Below, in pieces: positions 25,411-34,483 of a stretch of DNA of 64,000 nt. The notes beneath the pieces are model-generated. The model was not told the origin of the DNA, searched no databases, and saw nothing but the letters and a program-made list of their open reading frames with translations. The stretch's first letter is position 1. Each line of letters opens with the position of its first letter. Position numbers and translations under genes: made by a program. This DNA comes from Pseudomonas synxantha BG33R (GTDB lineage Bacteria; Pseudomonadota; Gammaproteobacteria; Pseudomonadales; Pseudomonadaceae): positions 3,086,936-3,150,935 of the forward strand of contig NZ_CM001514.1 in the NCBI RefSeq assembly GCF_000263715.2, in the 5' to 3' direction.

Positions 25411-26561
25411 ACCGGCTCCAGTTCGGTGAGGTGGTTGGGACGGCTGGTGAGGATCATCACCAGGGAAAGCAACGTGATAACGGCAGCGCCCAGCAGCAGA
25501 AGGGTGAACCCGCCGCTGGCCTCGATCAGGCGGCCGGCAATCGCCGGGCCGATGGCCAGGCCACCGCCGATCACCAGGTTGGAGGCGTTCATGAGTTTGC
25601 CGCTGTGATCAAGATCGGCCAGGCAGGCCAGCACCAACGGCAGGATGAACGTCCAGATGAACTTGAACAGCAGCGCCGCCAGGGCAAAACGCAGCAGCGC
25701 TGGCTCGCCGAGCAAAAGCAGCACAGCCGCCACCATCAGCGCATAACCCCCGAGCAACAGCATTGCTCGGGGCAGTCGCCCGCCAATCAGCGACGCGCTC
25801 GCGGCGCCGGCAATGCCCATTACGGTTGCGATGGCGAGTACCTCACCACTGTGTTGCGGGGAAATCCCGACACTGGCGCCCAAGGCACCGATAAAGGTCC
25901 AGACACCGCCCAAGCTGATGTAAAAGGCCAGGACCGCGCCGAGCCCCAGCGCGGCTTTCCAGCGCGAGCCAGGCAATGAAGGGCCGTGGCTTGCCGGTGC
26001 CGTGGCATTGCCAGCGGGAAACGCCCGGGCCAGAGGCAGTAACAGGGTCATCAAGCCCGCAAGGATCAGGTAACAGGCGTTCAGTCCAAACCGCTCGAAC
26101 AAGCCCGGCAGTACGATCAGCCCGAGTGCACCGACGACTAATTGGCCCATCACCCACAGCCCGTAGACACGGCTGGGATTGGCGGTAGTGGCGGCGCTGG
26201 CCAGGCAGAGGATCATCAATGAGCCGCCGGCCAGGGCGCTGGTACAGCGCAGCGCCAGTAACGCTGCATAGGTGTCGGCGCGCATCGACAACAGATTGGC
26301 CACGATAAACAGCAGCGCTGCAATCAGGGCCGCGGCGCGCCAGTCAACGCGCTTGAGCCACCACCAGGCAGGCAAGGTCGCCAGGCTCATCGCGCCCAGC
26401 TCCACGGAAAACAAATCGCCAATGCGTGCCGGGCTCAGTTGCCATTCGCTGGCCAACTGCGCGGCCACGGCGGGTGCGGTCATCAGGATGGTTGGGGTGA
26501 TGGCGGCAAACAGCACGATTGCTGCCAGCCGTGCCTTTGCCGCAGAGGGTTGAGTAGGCAT
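25407..26561 (-). CDS. MFS transporter
   Basis: Inner-membrane protein of 384 residues with about twelve hydrophobic helices and short loops. N-terminal 'MPTQPSAAKARLAAIVLFAAITPTILMTAPAVA' opens with a short basic segment before TM1. It lacks the long central loop of the ACS family. The ATG at 26561 has GGAG upstream and is preferred over an in-frame start 22 codons earlier. It is coupled by a 4-bp overlap to the deacetylase gene and lies 22 bp after the outer-membrane protein gene. The substrate may be the one processed by the deacetylase, such as an acylated amine; that is inference. Confidence 0.85.
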   Translation of the reverse strand: MPTQPSAAKARLAAIVLFAAITPTILMTAPAVAAQLASEWQLSPARIGDLFSVELGAMSLATLPAWWWLKRVDWRAAALIAALLFIVANLLSMRADTYAALLALRCTSALAGGSLMILCLASAATTANPSRVYGLWVMGQLVVGALGLIVLPGLFERFGLNACYLILAGLMTLLLPLARAFPAGNATAPASHGPSLPGSRWKAALGLGAVLAFYISLGGVWTFIGALGASVGISPQHSGEVLAIATVMGIAGAASASLIGGRLPRAMLLLGGYALMVAAVLLLLGEPALLRFALAALLFKFIWTFILPLVLACLADLDHSGKLMNASNLVIGGGLAIGPAIAGRLIEASGGFTLLLLGAAVITLLSLVMILTSRPNHLTELEPV

Positions 26562-26583
26562 TTTCAAACTCCAGGAATGGGGA

Positions 26584-27459
26584 TCAGAACACATGGACCA
26601 GGCGCAGCAAGGCCTCGGTCCCGGCATAGCCGTTGGAGGTAGCGACGTTTTGCGAAAGGCTGACCATCAGTTGGTTCTGGGTGTCGAGCCAATGCCCCAG
26701 TTCCAGGCCCAGTTGCGTGTAGCGTTTGTGGGTATCGTCGATACGGCGATTGTTGATGCGCAGCGCACCACCATCCGCCTGGATCAGGCGCAGTGCCCCG
26801 TAAGTGGCGGCGCTGAAGTCATAGGACGCGAAGGCTTGCAGGCGGTACAGCGGGGCTTGCTTGAGTTCGCTGCCAAAATAGTCGTCATTCCTGGCGTAAA
26901 GCTGGGCTTCGAGGTTGGCTTCCAGCACCCAGTTGTCGCCGATGCCCTGGGTGTAGTTGTAGACAAAGGTGGCGCCCCAACGGTTGGCACCCGGGGACAC
27001 ATCCGGGTTATGGCTGTGGTACTCACCTAGCGGCACGGTGATCAGGCTCAACAGGCCGCTGTAGGTGCGCGATGCCGGGTCGTTGATGAAAAACAGCGTG
27101 CCGCCCACTTGTGGATCGCCCAGGCCGCGCTCGCGGGTGCGCTGCTCAGTGCCGGGCAAGCGCGCCGTAATATCGGCAAATGGCAGGATGAACTGCGGCG
27201 TACACAGCGTGCCGCAGGCGTCGGTGAAATACACCTGGCGGTAGGCCAGGGCGTTGACCTTGAGGTCGGCCTTGCCGGTGCTGTCGGCGGGCCCATGGAA
27301 ATCGCCGGCACGGGTGGCGGGCAGGTACACCACCCCCAGGCTGGTGCCCGGCGGTGCGCCGAAAAAGTCCCGGGCGTTAAGGTCGGCGGCCTGGCTGTCG
27401 AGGCTGAGCAGCGTGCCGCCAAGCAGCACTGTGATCTTGCATAGAGGTGAATGAATCAT
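26584..27459 (-). CDS. Outer-membrane transporter-like protein (phenol MetA-pathway family type)
   Basis: Exported beta-barrel-like protein of 291 residues. A signal peptide ends at about SQAADL (residue 25), followed by 'NARDFFGAPPGTSLGVVYLPA'. Repeated amphipathic strands and a C-terminal strand ending in Phe (LLRLVHVF), the outer-membrane assembly signal, are seen. 'VGGTLFFINDP', 'LSLITVPLGEY' and 'GANRWGATFVYNYTQ' fit the 'MetA-pathway of phenol degradation' outer-membrane family, which may aid uptake of hydrophobic substrates. The first gene of the unit with MFS and deacetylase; the ATG at 27459 gives the proper signal peptide. Confidence 0.78.
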   Translation of the reverse strand: MIHSPLCKITVLLGGTLLSLDSQAADLNARDFFGAPPGTSLGVVYLPATRAGDFHGPADSTGKADLKVNALAYRQVYFTDACGTLCTPQFILPFADITARLPGTEQRTRERGLGDPQVGGTLFFINDPASRTYSGLLSLITVPLGEYHSHNPDVSPGANRWGATFVYNYTQGIGDNWVLEANLEAQLYARNDDYFGSELKQAPLYRLQAFASYDFSAATYGALRLIQADGGALRINNRRIDDTHKRYTQLGLELGHWLDTQNQLMVSLSQNVATSNGYAGTEALLRLVHVF

Positions 27460-27558
27460 GGCAAGGCATCTCTTGTAAGCGGCAGCCAAAAAACGGGCAA
27501 CAGCTGCCCGCGACCGTGAAAACGAGCGTGGCAAAGTCTTAAGTTGAAAGGGCGAGGA

Positions 27559-28530
27559 TCAGTCGGGAGGGGCGTGCACCAAGTGCGCTATACGCGCCTT
27601 GTCGTTGACCCCGAGCTTGGTGTAAATGGCGCGCAGATGGTGGCGCACCGTATTGGGTGAAAGGCCAAGGTCGCGGGCCACTTGCTTATAAGTCTTGCCC
27701 TCGCCAAACCCCTGGGCCACGTCGTTCTCTCGCGGGCTCAACTGGGGCAGTGCACGGTTGAGGCGCGCCGCCAGCAGCAACTGGTCGCCCACTGCCGAAA
27801 CCTGGATGTGAATGTGCTTGCCGGCATGGCCGCGTTCATCCAGTTGTACCGGCAGGGTAGGGCCGCTCCAGCGCGGCCACTCACTGAGCAAAATGTCGAT
27901 AAAGCCGCGCTCGGCGCATTGCAATACGCCTCGAGGGTCGCATACGGCCAAGGCGAGGTTGCGTGGGCTGGTCAGGGTTTCACGCATGGCCACCAGCGTG
28001 CGGATCTGGTTCGCGGACACTGCCGCCACCAGATGCAACATCAGATTATTGAGCAGCAGGCAGTCATGGGTGTTGAACCTGGGCGCACCGGGTTTGCGGT
28101 ACAGCGTCAGGTGGTCGCTGAGGTGGGTTTGCGGGTCGATATGGATCACGCACAGCAATTGGTCCAGGCCGTGGCGCTGCCCCAGCCAATTCAAGGCGCT
28201 GCCATTGGCCGGGTCGCGCATGTCGATGATCACGGCCTGGCCGGGTGTTGCATGAACTCGGCCGACGGTCACGTCCAGATGGCGGATCGACTGCCAGTCC
28301 GCCAGGTAGTGTGGTGGCAAATGGTACAGGTAACTGTTGTGCTCCTCCGGCACACCCTCAATCACCGCCGCGCGCCCCCACCAGGCACTGTCAAATGCCA
28401 GCAACTGGCTCAGCCGCGCCAGGGCATGGTGCTGGAAATGTTCGATGTCTTGATGTTGAGCCAGGCGCTGCAGATCCAGGGCCAGGGTACTGAAGGCCTG
28501 CAACAGGCCATTGGAATCAAGGCGACTCAT
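27559..28530 (-). CDS. LuxR-family transcriptional regulator
   Basis: A 323-residue regulator. The C-terminal helix-turn-helix (about 255-320) contains 'LSPRENDVAQGFGEGKTYKQVARDLGLSPNTVRHHLRAIYTKLGV', a full LuxR/GerE pattern. The N-terminal 240 residues have no receiver or autoinducer-binding signature I recognise, so the signal is unknown. AGAGGA supports the ATG. It lies 99 bp upstream of, and in the same direction as, the outer-membrane protein/MFS/deacetylase unit and probably controls it. Confidence 0.88.
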   Translation of the reverse strand: MSRLDSNGLLQAFSTLALDLQRLAQHQDIEHFQHHALARLSQLLAFDSAWWGRAAVIEGVPEEHNSYLYHLPPHYLADWQSIRHLDVTVGRVHATPGQAVIIDMRDPANGSALNWLGQRHGLDQLLCVIHIDPQTHLSDHLTLYRKPGAPRFNTHDCLLLNNLMLHLVAAVSANQIRTLVAMRETLTSPRNLALAVCDPRGVLQCAERGFIDILLSEWPRWSGPTLPVQLDERGHAGKHIHIQVSAVGDQLLLAARLNRALPQLSPRENDVAQGFGEGKTYKQVARDLGLSPNTVRHHLRAIYTKLGVNDKARIAHLVHAPPD

Positions 28531-28757
28531 AGGTATTCCTCTGTGGGACTTTTTTTGTTGTTCTCGTCACAGGGTGAAGGCCGGGACCTGGGTTCAGGGG
28601 GCAGGGCCTGGGTTGAGTATCGATGTTGCACGGCTGGACTGCCATCGTTCAGATGCAGGATGGCGCTGGTTGATGTGTGGGAAAACGCCGGGCTCGTCAG
28701 GCGCCTGACTTTGCCCCTACACTGGTCCGCCATTGGTCTTTCAAAGGATGAAACACA

Positions 28758-29270
28758 ATGCACGCACCTGAGCCCCATATCGTGATCCAGCGCTTTACCG
28801 AGGCCCACCTTGAGGGCGTCGCCGCGCTCTACAACGAACCGGCGGTCTGCCGTCAGGTGCTGCAAATGCCTTTCCAATCGGTGGAAGCCTGGCGCAAGCG
28901 TTTGGTGATGGATAACGAGCGGCGCTTGCAGTTGGTGGCGGTACATGGCGGTGAAGTGGTTGGCCAACTGGGCCTGGAGCAGTACCTGCGCGTGCGTCAG
29001 AGCCATGTCGGTTCGTTCGGCATGGGCGTGGCGACTGCCTGGCAGGGCAAGGGCGTCGGCTCGCGGCTGTTGACCGCCGCGCTGGACGTCGCCGACAACT
29101 GGATGAACCTGCACCGCGTGGAACTGACGGTGTATGCCGACAACGAAGCCGCGCATCACCTGTATCGCAAGTTCGGCTTCGAAGTGGAGGGGCGGTTGCG
29201 CGATTACGCCCTGCGTGACGGTGCGTTTGTCGACACCCTGAGCATGGCGCGCCTGCGCAAGTCGGCTTAA
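28758..29270 (+). CDS. GNAT-family N-acetyltransferase
   Basis: Cytosolic acetyl-CoA-dependent acetyltransferase of 170 residues. The acetyl-CoA pyrophosphate-binding loop appears as 'GVATAWQGKGVGSRLL' (residues about 91-106), followed by 'LTVYADNEAAHHLYRKFGFEVEG'. The pattern resembles YhhY/amino-acid or spermidine acetyltransferase-like members; no substrate can be assigned. AAAGGA precedes the ATG. Its last 4 bp overlap the end of the convergent racemase gene. Confidence 0.9.
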   Translation: MHAPEPHIVIQRFTEAHLEGVAALYNEPAVCRQVLQMPFQSVEAWRKRLVMDNERRLQLVAVHGGEVVGQLGLEQYLRVRQSHVGSFGMGVATAWQGKGVGSRLLTAALDVADNWMNLHRVELTVYADNEAAHHLYRKFGFEVEGRLRDYALRDGAFVDTLSMARLRKSA

Positions 29271-29959
29271 TCCGCTAGAGCAAACGCCACCGCCGCCTGT
29301 GCATGCAGCGCGGTGGTGTCCAGCAGCGGCAGGGCGCTGTGTTCGGGCTGGATCAACAGGCAGATTTCCGTGCAGCCGAGGATGACCGCCTGGGCGCCGC
29401 GCGCGGCGAGCGCCTGGATCACCCGCTGATACACCTGGCGCGAGGCGTCGCTGATGACCCCCACGCACAACTCTTCATAAATGATTCGGTGCACTTGCTT
29501 GCGCTCATCCGCGTCCGGTATCAGCACGGTCAGGCCCTGGGCGGCGAGACGGGATTTGAGGAAGTCCTGTTCCATGGTGAAACCGGTGCCGAGCAGACCT
29601 ACCTTCAAGGTACCGGCCTCCAACGCCGCGGCCGCCGTGGCGTCGGCAATATGCAGGAATGGAATCGACACCGCCGCCTCGATACGCGGCGCCACCAGGT
29701 GCATGGTATTGGTACACAGCACCACGCACTCGGCGCCCCCTGCCTGCAAACGGCGCGCGGCGTCCTCCAGGATCAGCGCGGTATCGTCCCAGCGACCGGC
29801 GTGCTGGGCCTGCTCCACCGGGCCGAAGTCCACGCTGTACAGCAAAATCTGCGCGCTGCGCAAAGGGCCAAGCTGGTCACGTACGCGCTGGTTGATGAGG
29901 CGGTAATACTCGGCGCTGGATTCCCAGCTCATGCCGCCGATAAGGCCGATGGTGCGCAT
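29267..29959 (-). CDS. Aspartate/glutamate racemase-family protein
   Basis: Cofactor-independent amino-acid racemase family (YgeA-like), 230 residues. N-terminal 'IGLIGGMSWESSAEYYRLIN' is characteristic. Both catalytic cysteines are present: 'VVLCTNTMH' (about residue 82) and 'VILGCTEICLL' (about 195). The enzyme would interconvert D- and L-amino acids for peptidoglycan or amino-acid use; substrate not assigned. Monocistronic and convergent with the GNAT gene. Confidence 0.9.
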   Translation of the reverse strand: MRTIGLIGGMSWESSAEYYRLINQRVRDQLGPLRSAQILLYSVDFGPVEQAQHAGRWDDTALILEDAARRLQAGGAECVVLCTNTMHLVAPRIEAAVSIPFLHIADATAAAALEAGTLKVGLLGTGFTMEQDFLKSRLAAQGLTVLIPDADERKQVHRIIYEELCVGVISDASRQVYQRVIQALAARGAQAVILGCTEICLLIQPEHSALPLLDTTALHAQAAVAFALAD

Positions 29960-30215
29960 GCAATGCTCCGGACAAGGGGATGAGGCTTCACCTTACCCAA
30001 TGAAGGCGGTTCGTTACAGCTGTCATCTGTACCTGGGGTTACATCCTTTGAAGGCCGGACGCCGGCGGGAGTTTTTGCCAACGCTACCAGGCGAGCCGCG
30101 TCTCAAGTGCCAAGTCAGTTTTGGAACTGTCTTGTGTAGGAATACCACTGATACGCAGGTCACTAATCTGCCGTCAGACGAGTAGACAAATTCCCAATTC
30201 CCTTAGGACTACCTC

Positions 30216-31574
30216 ATGAATATTGATCCGAACATTGCTTTGACAAGGTTAAACGCCACCAGCGTGGCACACAGGACTGTCGTCGAAATTGATCATGCAG
30301 GCGACCGCGGCAATCAAATTAAATATCGCCAAGTTTCATTGTCCACGGACCAAGTATTAGAGAGGTCAAAACATGCCAGCGGATTTGCGGGTTCACTGCG
30401 TCCCGGGGACCCCGCGGAGGTGACGTATGAGTTCTCCAATCGTGCCGAAACGGGCGCCACGACCAGCCGGTTCACAGAAACACAAAAAGGCGTCATCCGT
30501 GAGACTCTGAATAATTTCAGCGATGCTGCAAATATTCGGTTCAAAGAGTCTGTCAATGCAAAATCCCATCATATGCAGTTTAAGGTTGATGGCAGTAGCT
30601 TCAAGTGGCAGGCCCCCTGGTATGCACCCGTGTCCGATGATCAGCCCGGCAGGGTGCTGGTAACGCTGAGCCAGGGCCATGTCGATGGGCTGGAAAAACC
30701 CAATAATTTTGGGCGTCACGTCATTGCAAAGGCGACGGCCTTTAAATTAGGGCTTCCTGACCCGGCGCCCACAGCATCGCAAAGCAAGTACGCGGAAAAT
30801 ACGCTGGCTTACACGCTAAGAAGTCCTTTTCTGGAAAACCGCTCAGACCATCGCTTTAATAAATCCCATGGTGAGGGCAATCAGTATTCAAGTACACCGA
30901 TGATGGATGATATCGCTCTCATGCAAGATCGATTCGGTGTGAACCTTCAAACGCGTACGGGAGATACGACATATGGCTTTAACTCAAATGCCGATCGTGA
31001 AGTATTCAAATTGGCGTCGGGCGATGATTTACCATTATTTTGCGTGTGGGACGCCGGTGGTAAAGACACATTCGATTTCTCCGCATTCAAGCAAGATCAG
31101 GTTATCAACTTAAGGTCGGGCAGCTTCTCTAATGTAGGGGGAGGCATAGGGAACGTTTCGATCGCCAATGGCGTCACCATCGAACGGGCTATTGGCGGTG
31201 CTGGCAATGACATTTTAATTGGCAATGACGTCGGTAACGAACTGGAGGGCGGTGAGGGCGATGACATTTTTTATGTCAAGGCGAACTCTGGCACTAACAA
31301 GCTGACTGGCGGGCCGGGTAAAAATACCTTCGTTATTGGCGCGAATGATTCATCCGTCAGCTTGGGAAGCACAACAATAACGGACTTTGTCAGCGGCAAG
31401 GATAAATTGGATACTTCCGCCCTGCGCGCAGCCCACCCTCAACTCACCGTCACCAGCGAGTATTATCGTAGCCATAAGCTCACCTTATTGCGTTTCGATT
31501 TCGATGGCGACAAAAATGAAGACTTCATAATGAGCATAAGTGGGCGAATCGCGCGTTCCGATTTCCGCGTTTGA
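30216..31574 (+). CDS. Serralysin-like RTX protein with ablated zinc site (pseudoprotease)
   Basis: A 452-residue protein that follows the AprA-type serralysin scaffold: an N-terminal propeptide/protease-like region (about 1-240), 'MMDDIALMQDRFGVN', 'TRTGDTTYGFNSNADR', 'VWDAGGKDTFDFSAF', then RTX nonapeptides (residues about 327-374). The C-terminus ends in Asp-Phe-Arg-Val, like the type I secretion signal of such proteases. Where the family has HExxHxxGxxH, this protein reads K172-A173-T-A-F176-K-L-G179-L-P-D182. All three His ligands and the catalytic Glu are gone, while Gly179 is kept. The Met-turn 'SIMSY' is also lost. It cannot be an ordinary metalloprotease. No secretion genes or inhibitor adjoin it. 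Base composition is more A+T-rich than its neighbours. Confidence 0.9.
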   Translation: MNIDPNIALTRLNATSVAHRTVVEIDHAGDRGNQIKYRQVSLSTDQVLERSKHASGFAGSLRPGDPAEVTYEFSNRAETGATTSRFTETQKGVIRETLNNFSDAANIRFKESVNAKSHHMQFKVDGSSFKWQAPWYAPVSDDQPGRVLVTLSQGHVDGLEKPNNFGRHVIAKATAFKLGLPDPAPTASQSKYAENTLAYTLRSPFLENRSDHRFNKSHGEGNQYSSTPMMDDIALMQDRFGVNLQTRTGDTTYGFNSNADREVFKLASGDDLPLFCVWDAGGKDTFDFSAFKQDQVINLRSGSFSNVGGGIGNVSIANGVTIERAIGGAGNDILIGNDVGNELEGGEGDDIFYVKANSGTNKLTGGPGKNTFVIGANDSSVSLGSTTITDFVSGKDKLDTSALRAAHPQLTVTSEYYRSHKLTLLRFDFDGDKNEDFIMSISGRIARSDFRV

Positions 31575-31670
31575 CCTCGTTCGCCCTATTCGTACGCGTT
31601 ACTCGCCCCTTGAGCGGCTGCATCTGCCATGATGACGCTTCGCGACCTGGCTCACCCAAGGAAATCCGCA

Positions 31671-32165
31671 ATGGACGATGTACAGCAACTGGGCGAGATG
31701 CTTCGTCATTACGCCGATAGCGAAGCACACAAACAGCAGCAGTTCGACCTGCAATCAGCACGTTGGGCGCAGAAGCTTGGCGAGCTGTTCGGCCAGATTG
31801 AACAGTGGCTGGAGCCGGTAAAAACCGTAGGCTTGCTGGAAGTTCAGCGCGAGGCTTACACCGCCAGCAGCCCGAGCGTGCCGGTGGAGAGTTCACCCTT
31901 CAAGAGCGAAAAACTCAGTGTGCATATCACTGGCAAAAGCGTGGAGTTCGTGCCGGATGTGATGGGCGTCGGTGGTTTGATTTCAGTGTCGGTGATGGGC
32001 CTCACCGCCGCCCGCCACGGCAGTGTGTCGCTGGTCCTGCCGGCGGATAAGCACGACTGGCTGTGGAAGAAAACCAACGGCCTGAAAGACCCGGACACCT
32101 TCGGTTTCGACGCCAACTTCCTGGCCGCTCAGCTGCAAAGCCTGATCCCTCGCGAACGCGCATGA
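31671..32165 (+). CDS. Conserved hypothetical protein
   Basis: A 164-residue protein without signal peptide or TM segments. The first 60 residues are helical and Gln-rich ('MDDVQQLGEMLRHYADSEAHKQQQF'). The remainder looks like a compact beta domain ('SEKLSVHITGKSVEFVPDVMGVGG', 'GSVSLVLPADKHDWLWKKTNG'). No family recognised. The ATG at 31671 has AAGGAAA upstream and is preferred over an in-frame ATG at 31629 or 31632. Likely a real single gene; codon use is typical of the surroundings, unlike the adjacent serralysin-like gene. Confidence 0.65.
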   Translation: MDDVQQLGEMLRHYADSEAHKQQQFDLQSARWAQKLGELFGQIEQWLEPVKTVGLLEVQREAYTASSPSVPVESSPFKSEKLSVHITGKSVEFVPDVMGVGGLISVSVMGLTAARHGSVSLVLPADKHDWLWKKTNGLKDPDTFGFDANFLAAQLQSLIPRERA

Positions 32166-32270
32166 TCGGCACAGAAAAAAACAGGCTCTGCATTTAATCA
32201 GGTGCATTGCCCAAGTATTGGCTATACCTAAATCTCATTCTTACGATGATGGTCGCCAGGGAGTTCAACA

Positions 32271-32942
32271 ATGAAGTTAAGGCTCATGATCAGCACACTG
32301 TGCGTCGCCTCGCTCGGCATGGCAGGCTGTGCCAGCAAGGTGCCGCAACCGGATGAGTATTCAGGGTTTCTCTCCAATTACAGCCAGCTCAAGGAAGCCA
32401 AGTCGCCCTCCGGGGCAGAGGTGATGCGCTGGGTCGATCCGCAGTTGGACTTGAGCCGCTACACCGCGGCGTACATCGAGCCTACCCAGTTCTATCCCAA
32501 ACCCCAGGCCACCGCAAAGATTCCGGACAGCACCCTGCGGGGCATCAGCGATTATTACAATCAGGCGCTCAGGCGTGAACTGGCCAAGTCACTGCCCCTG
32601 GCCAATGCTCCAGGCCCAGGCGTGATCGTGGTGCGTGCGGCGATTACCGCCGTGAGCAGCAAGACCGAAAGCCTCAAACCCTACGAGTTTATCCCCGTGG
32701 CTCTGGTGGCCGCAGCAGTCAGCACCGGCACGGGTATCCGCGATCAGGAGACCACGCTGGGCACTGAGGCGCAGTTCCTCGATGGAGGCACGAACAAAGT
32801 GGTGGCCCAGGTGGTGCGCAAAGGCACCGGCAAGCCATTGGCCAATGACTCACAGGTGCTCAAGGCCGACGACGTGAAAGTTGTCATTGACGGCTGGGCG
32901 TCGGACCTGCATCAGTCCTACGTGAAGCTCAAAAAACATTGA
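32271..32942 (+). CDS. DUF3313-type lipoprotein
   Basis: Predicted lipoprotein of 223 residues. The signal peptide ends in a lipobox (LGMAGC, Cys at about residue 20), so it is likely anchored in the outer membrane. The mature part contains 'FLSNYSQLKEAKSPSGAEVMRWVDP' and 'AAYIEPTQFYP', the pattern of DUF3313 lipoproteins. Function unknown. An upstream AGGGAG supports the ATG. The gene is convergent with the DUF1254 gene, with 19 bp between stops. Confidence 0.85.
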   Translation: MKLRLMISTLCVASLGMAGCASKVPQPDEYSGFLSNYSQLKEAKSPSGAEVMRWVDPQLDLSRYTAAYIEPTQFYPKPQATAKIPDSTLRGISDYYNQALRRELAKSLPLANAPGPGVIVVRAAITAVSSKTESLKPYEFIPVALVAAAVSTGTGIRDQETTLGTEAQFLDGGTNKVVAQVVRKGTGKPLANDSQVLKADDVKVVIDGWASDLHQSYVKLKKH

Positions 32943-32961
32943 GCCTCGGCAAGCCCAGGTG

Positions 32962-34362
32962 CTATTTCAGCGGTGTCAACGGGGGCAGCTTCCATTGACC
33001 GTTACCCACCTCGGGCTTGGGCAGGTAAATACGCAGGACCGCATAGAACGGACCGGGCGGGGCCGGCAGCCAATTGCTCTGTTCGGCTTTCGGTGGCTCG
33101 TGGTGTTGCAGCGCCAGGGTGAGGCCACCGTCGGCGTCACGCTGGAGGGCCGGTAACATCCGCGAGTTGATCAGGTAGCGCTTCTTGTGGTTGGGCACCA
33201 GCAATTTTGTCTTGGCGTCGTACAGGGTCAGCGACCAGAACGCATCGGCCGGTGGCAACTGGTCCTTGGCAAAATGCACGGTGTAGCTGTGGCGTGCGCC
33301 GTTGGCCGGCTTACCCTCACTGTCGACGATGTAGCTCAGGTGAGCCGCTTCGTCGCTGGAGTGACCGAAAATGCCTAACTCGGCACCGGCGTAGCGATAC
33401 AGGTAGTTGTTTTGCAGACGGTCGCGGCTACCGAACAGATCAGCCTGGGCAACCTGATGAGTGTCGAGTTTGTCCTTCTTGAAGGCGGCAAATTCGGCCC
33501 GGCCATCGGCGATGCCTTCTTCCAGGGCCTTGCGCTGTTCTGCTGTCAATTGGTTGACCTTGAACGGCGCACCCGGCGCTATGCCGATTTTGGCAAAGCG
33601 CGCCAGCAGGTCTTTTTCGCTGTCCTGTGGGGCGGCGAAGGCCAGCATGAAGTTCAGGTAGCGAAACAGTTGCGGGCCTTCGGTCATGGTCGCCGTCGGC
33701 TTGGGCCATTCGATCTTCGGCACCTTGGCCGGGGCAGGCTGCTTCACATAGCTGCTCAGGGGTTGCACTTTATAGCCGCTCTGGATTTGCTTGACCTTGC
33801 CCAGGTCCTTGTCATCGAACAGCTGCGTGCGGTACAGGGCGTAGGCGATGTTGCTTTCTCTGTAGACCACTCGGTCGATGTCCACCGGTTGCTGACCTTT
33901 CCAGTCAGGCCCGGCGATCATGTAGTGACCGCCGTTGTTGCCGGTGCTGCGGGTGCCCAGGTAAGCAATGTTCTGGGAATAGAGGTCGATCAACTGCACC
34001 GAGTAGTAGCGCTCGTCTTCAATCCTGGGCAGGGTCAGTACCAGAGGCTCTTTGCGCAGGTCCATCCATACGAATGAGTAGGGTGTGTCGGCGTTCGGGC
34101 TAGGGAGCGCGGTGTCCTTGGGGGTCAATACCTGCGCGGTATTACCGATATGGTTGAACGGCGCCTTGAAGTGGGCGCCGCCCTTGTCAACGGCCTGGGT
34201 GTAGAGCGTCTTGTACATTTGCACCACCGGGAAACCGTACAGGTAGGCTTCCTTGGCGATTGCCCGGGCTTCACTCGGGCTGGCGGTGAAGTCAGCCCAG
34301 GCGCCGGTACTCATAAATATCGAGAGGCTCGCCAACAGCAGGCGCGTCGGTTTTCCAATCAT
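32962..34362 (-). CDS. DUF1254/DUF1214 exported protein
   Basis: Predicted periplasmic protein of 466 residues with a signal peptide (cleavage after WAD at about residue 25). The N-terminal DUF1254 pattern 'SEARAIAKEAYLYGFPVVQMYKTLY' is followed by 'PNADTPYSFVWMDLRKEPLVLTLP'. A C-terminal DUF1214 segment follows ('YTVHFAKDQLPPADAFWSLTLYD'). Such proteins are widespread with unknown enzymatic function. GGAAGGA lies upstream of the ATG. Monocistronic; the receiver gene at 34484 lies upstream in the same direction but 122 bp away. Confidence 0.9.
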   Translation of the reverse strand: MIGKPTRLLLASLSIFMSTGAWADFTASPSEARAIAKEAYLYGFPVVQMYKTLYTQAVDKGGAHFKAPFNHIGNTAQVLTPKDTALPSPNADTPYSFVWMDLRKEPLVLTLPRIEDERYYSVQLIDLYSQNIAYLGTRSTGNNGGHYMIAGPDWKGQQPVDIDRVVYRESNIAYALYRTQLFDDKDLGKVKQIQSGYKVQPLSSYVKQPAPAKVPKIEWPKPTATMTEGPQLFRYLNFMLAFAAPQDSEKDLLARFAKIGIAPGAPFKVNQLTAEQRKALEEGIADGRAEFAAFKKDKLDTHQVAQADLFGSRDRLQNNYLYRYAGAELGIFGHSSDEAAHLSYIVDSEGKPANGARHSYTVHFAKDQLPPADAFWSLTLYDAKTKLLVPNHKKRYLINSRMLPALQRDADGGLTLALQHHEPPKAEQSNWLPAPPGPFYAVLRIYLPKPEVGNGQWKLPPLTPLK

Positions 34363-34483
34363 GTTGTTGCGTCCTTCCTGAGTTCTGTCTAAGAGCGTGA
34401 GGTGAAGGCGCAGAGTTTCCAGTTTTATTGGCTGAACGTCACGTTAATCCCTTCGTCGACGCGGACAGATCCTAAAGGAGGTG

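Noticed and set aside
30055..30085. GC-rich hairpin after the racemase start region as a terminator
   Set aside because: Stem is short and imperfect and no gene ends just before it on either strand.
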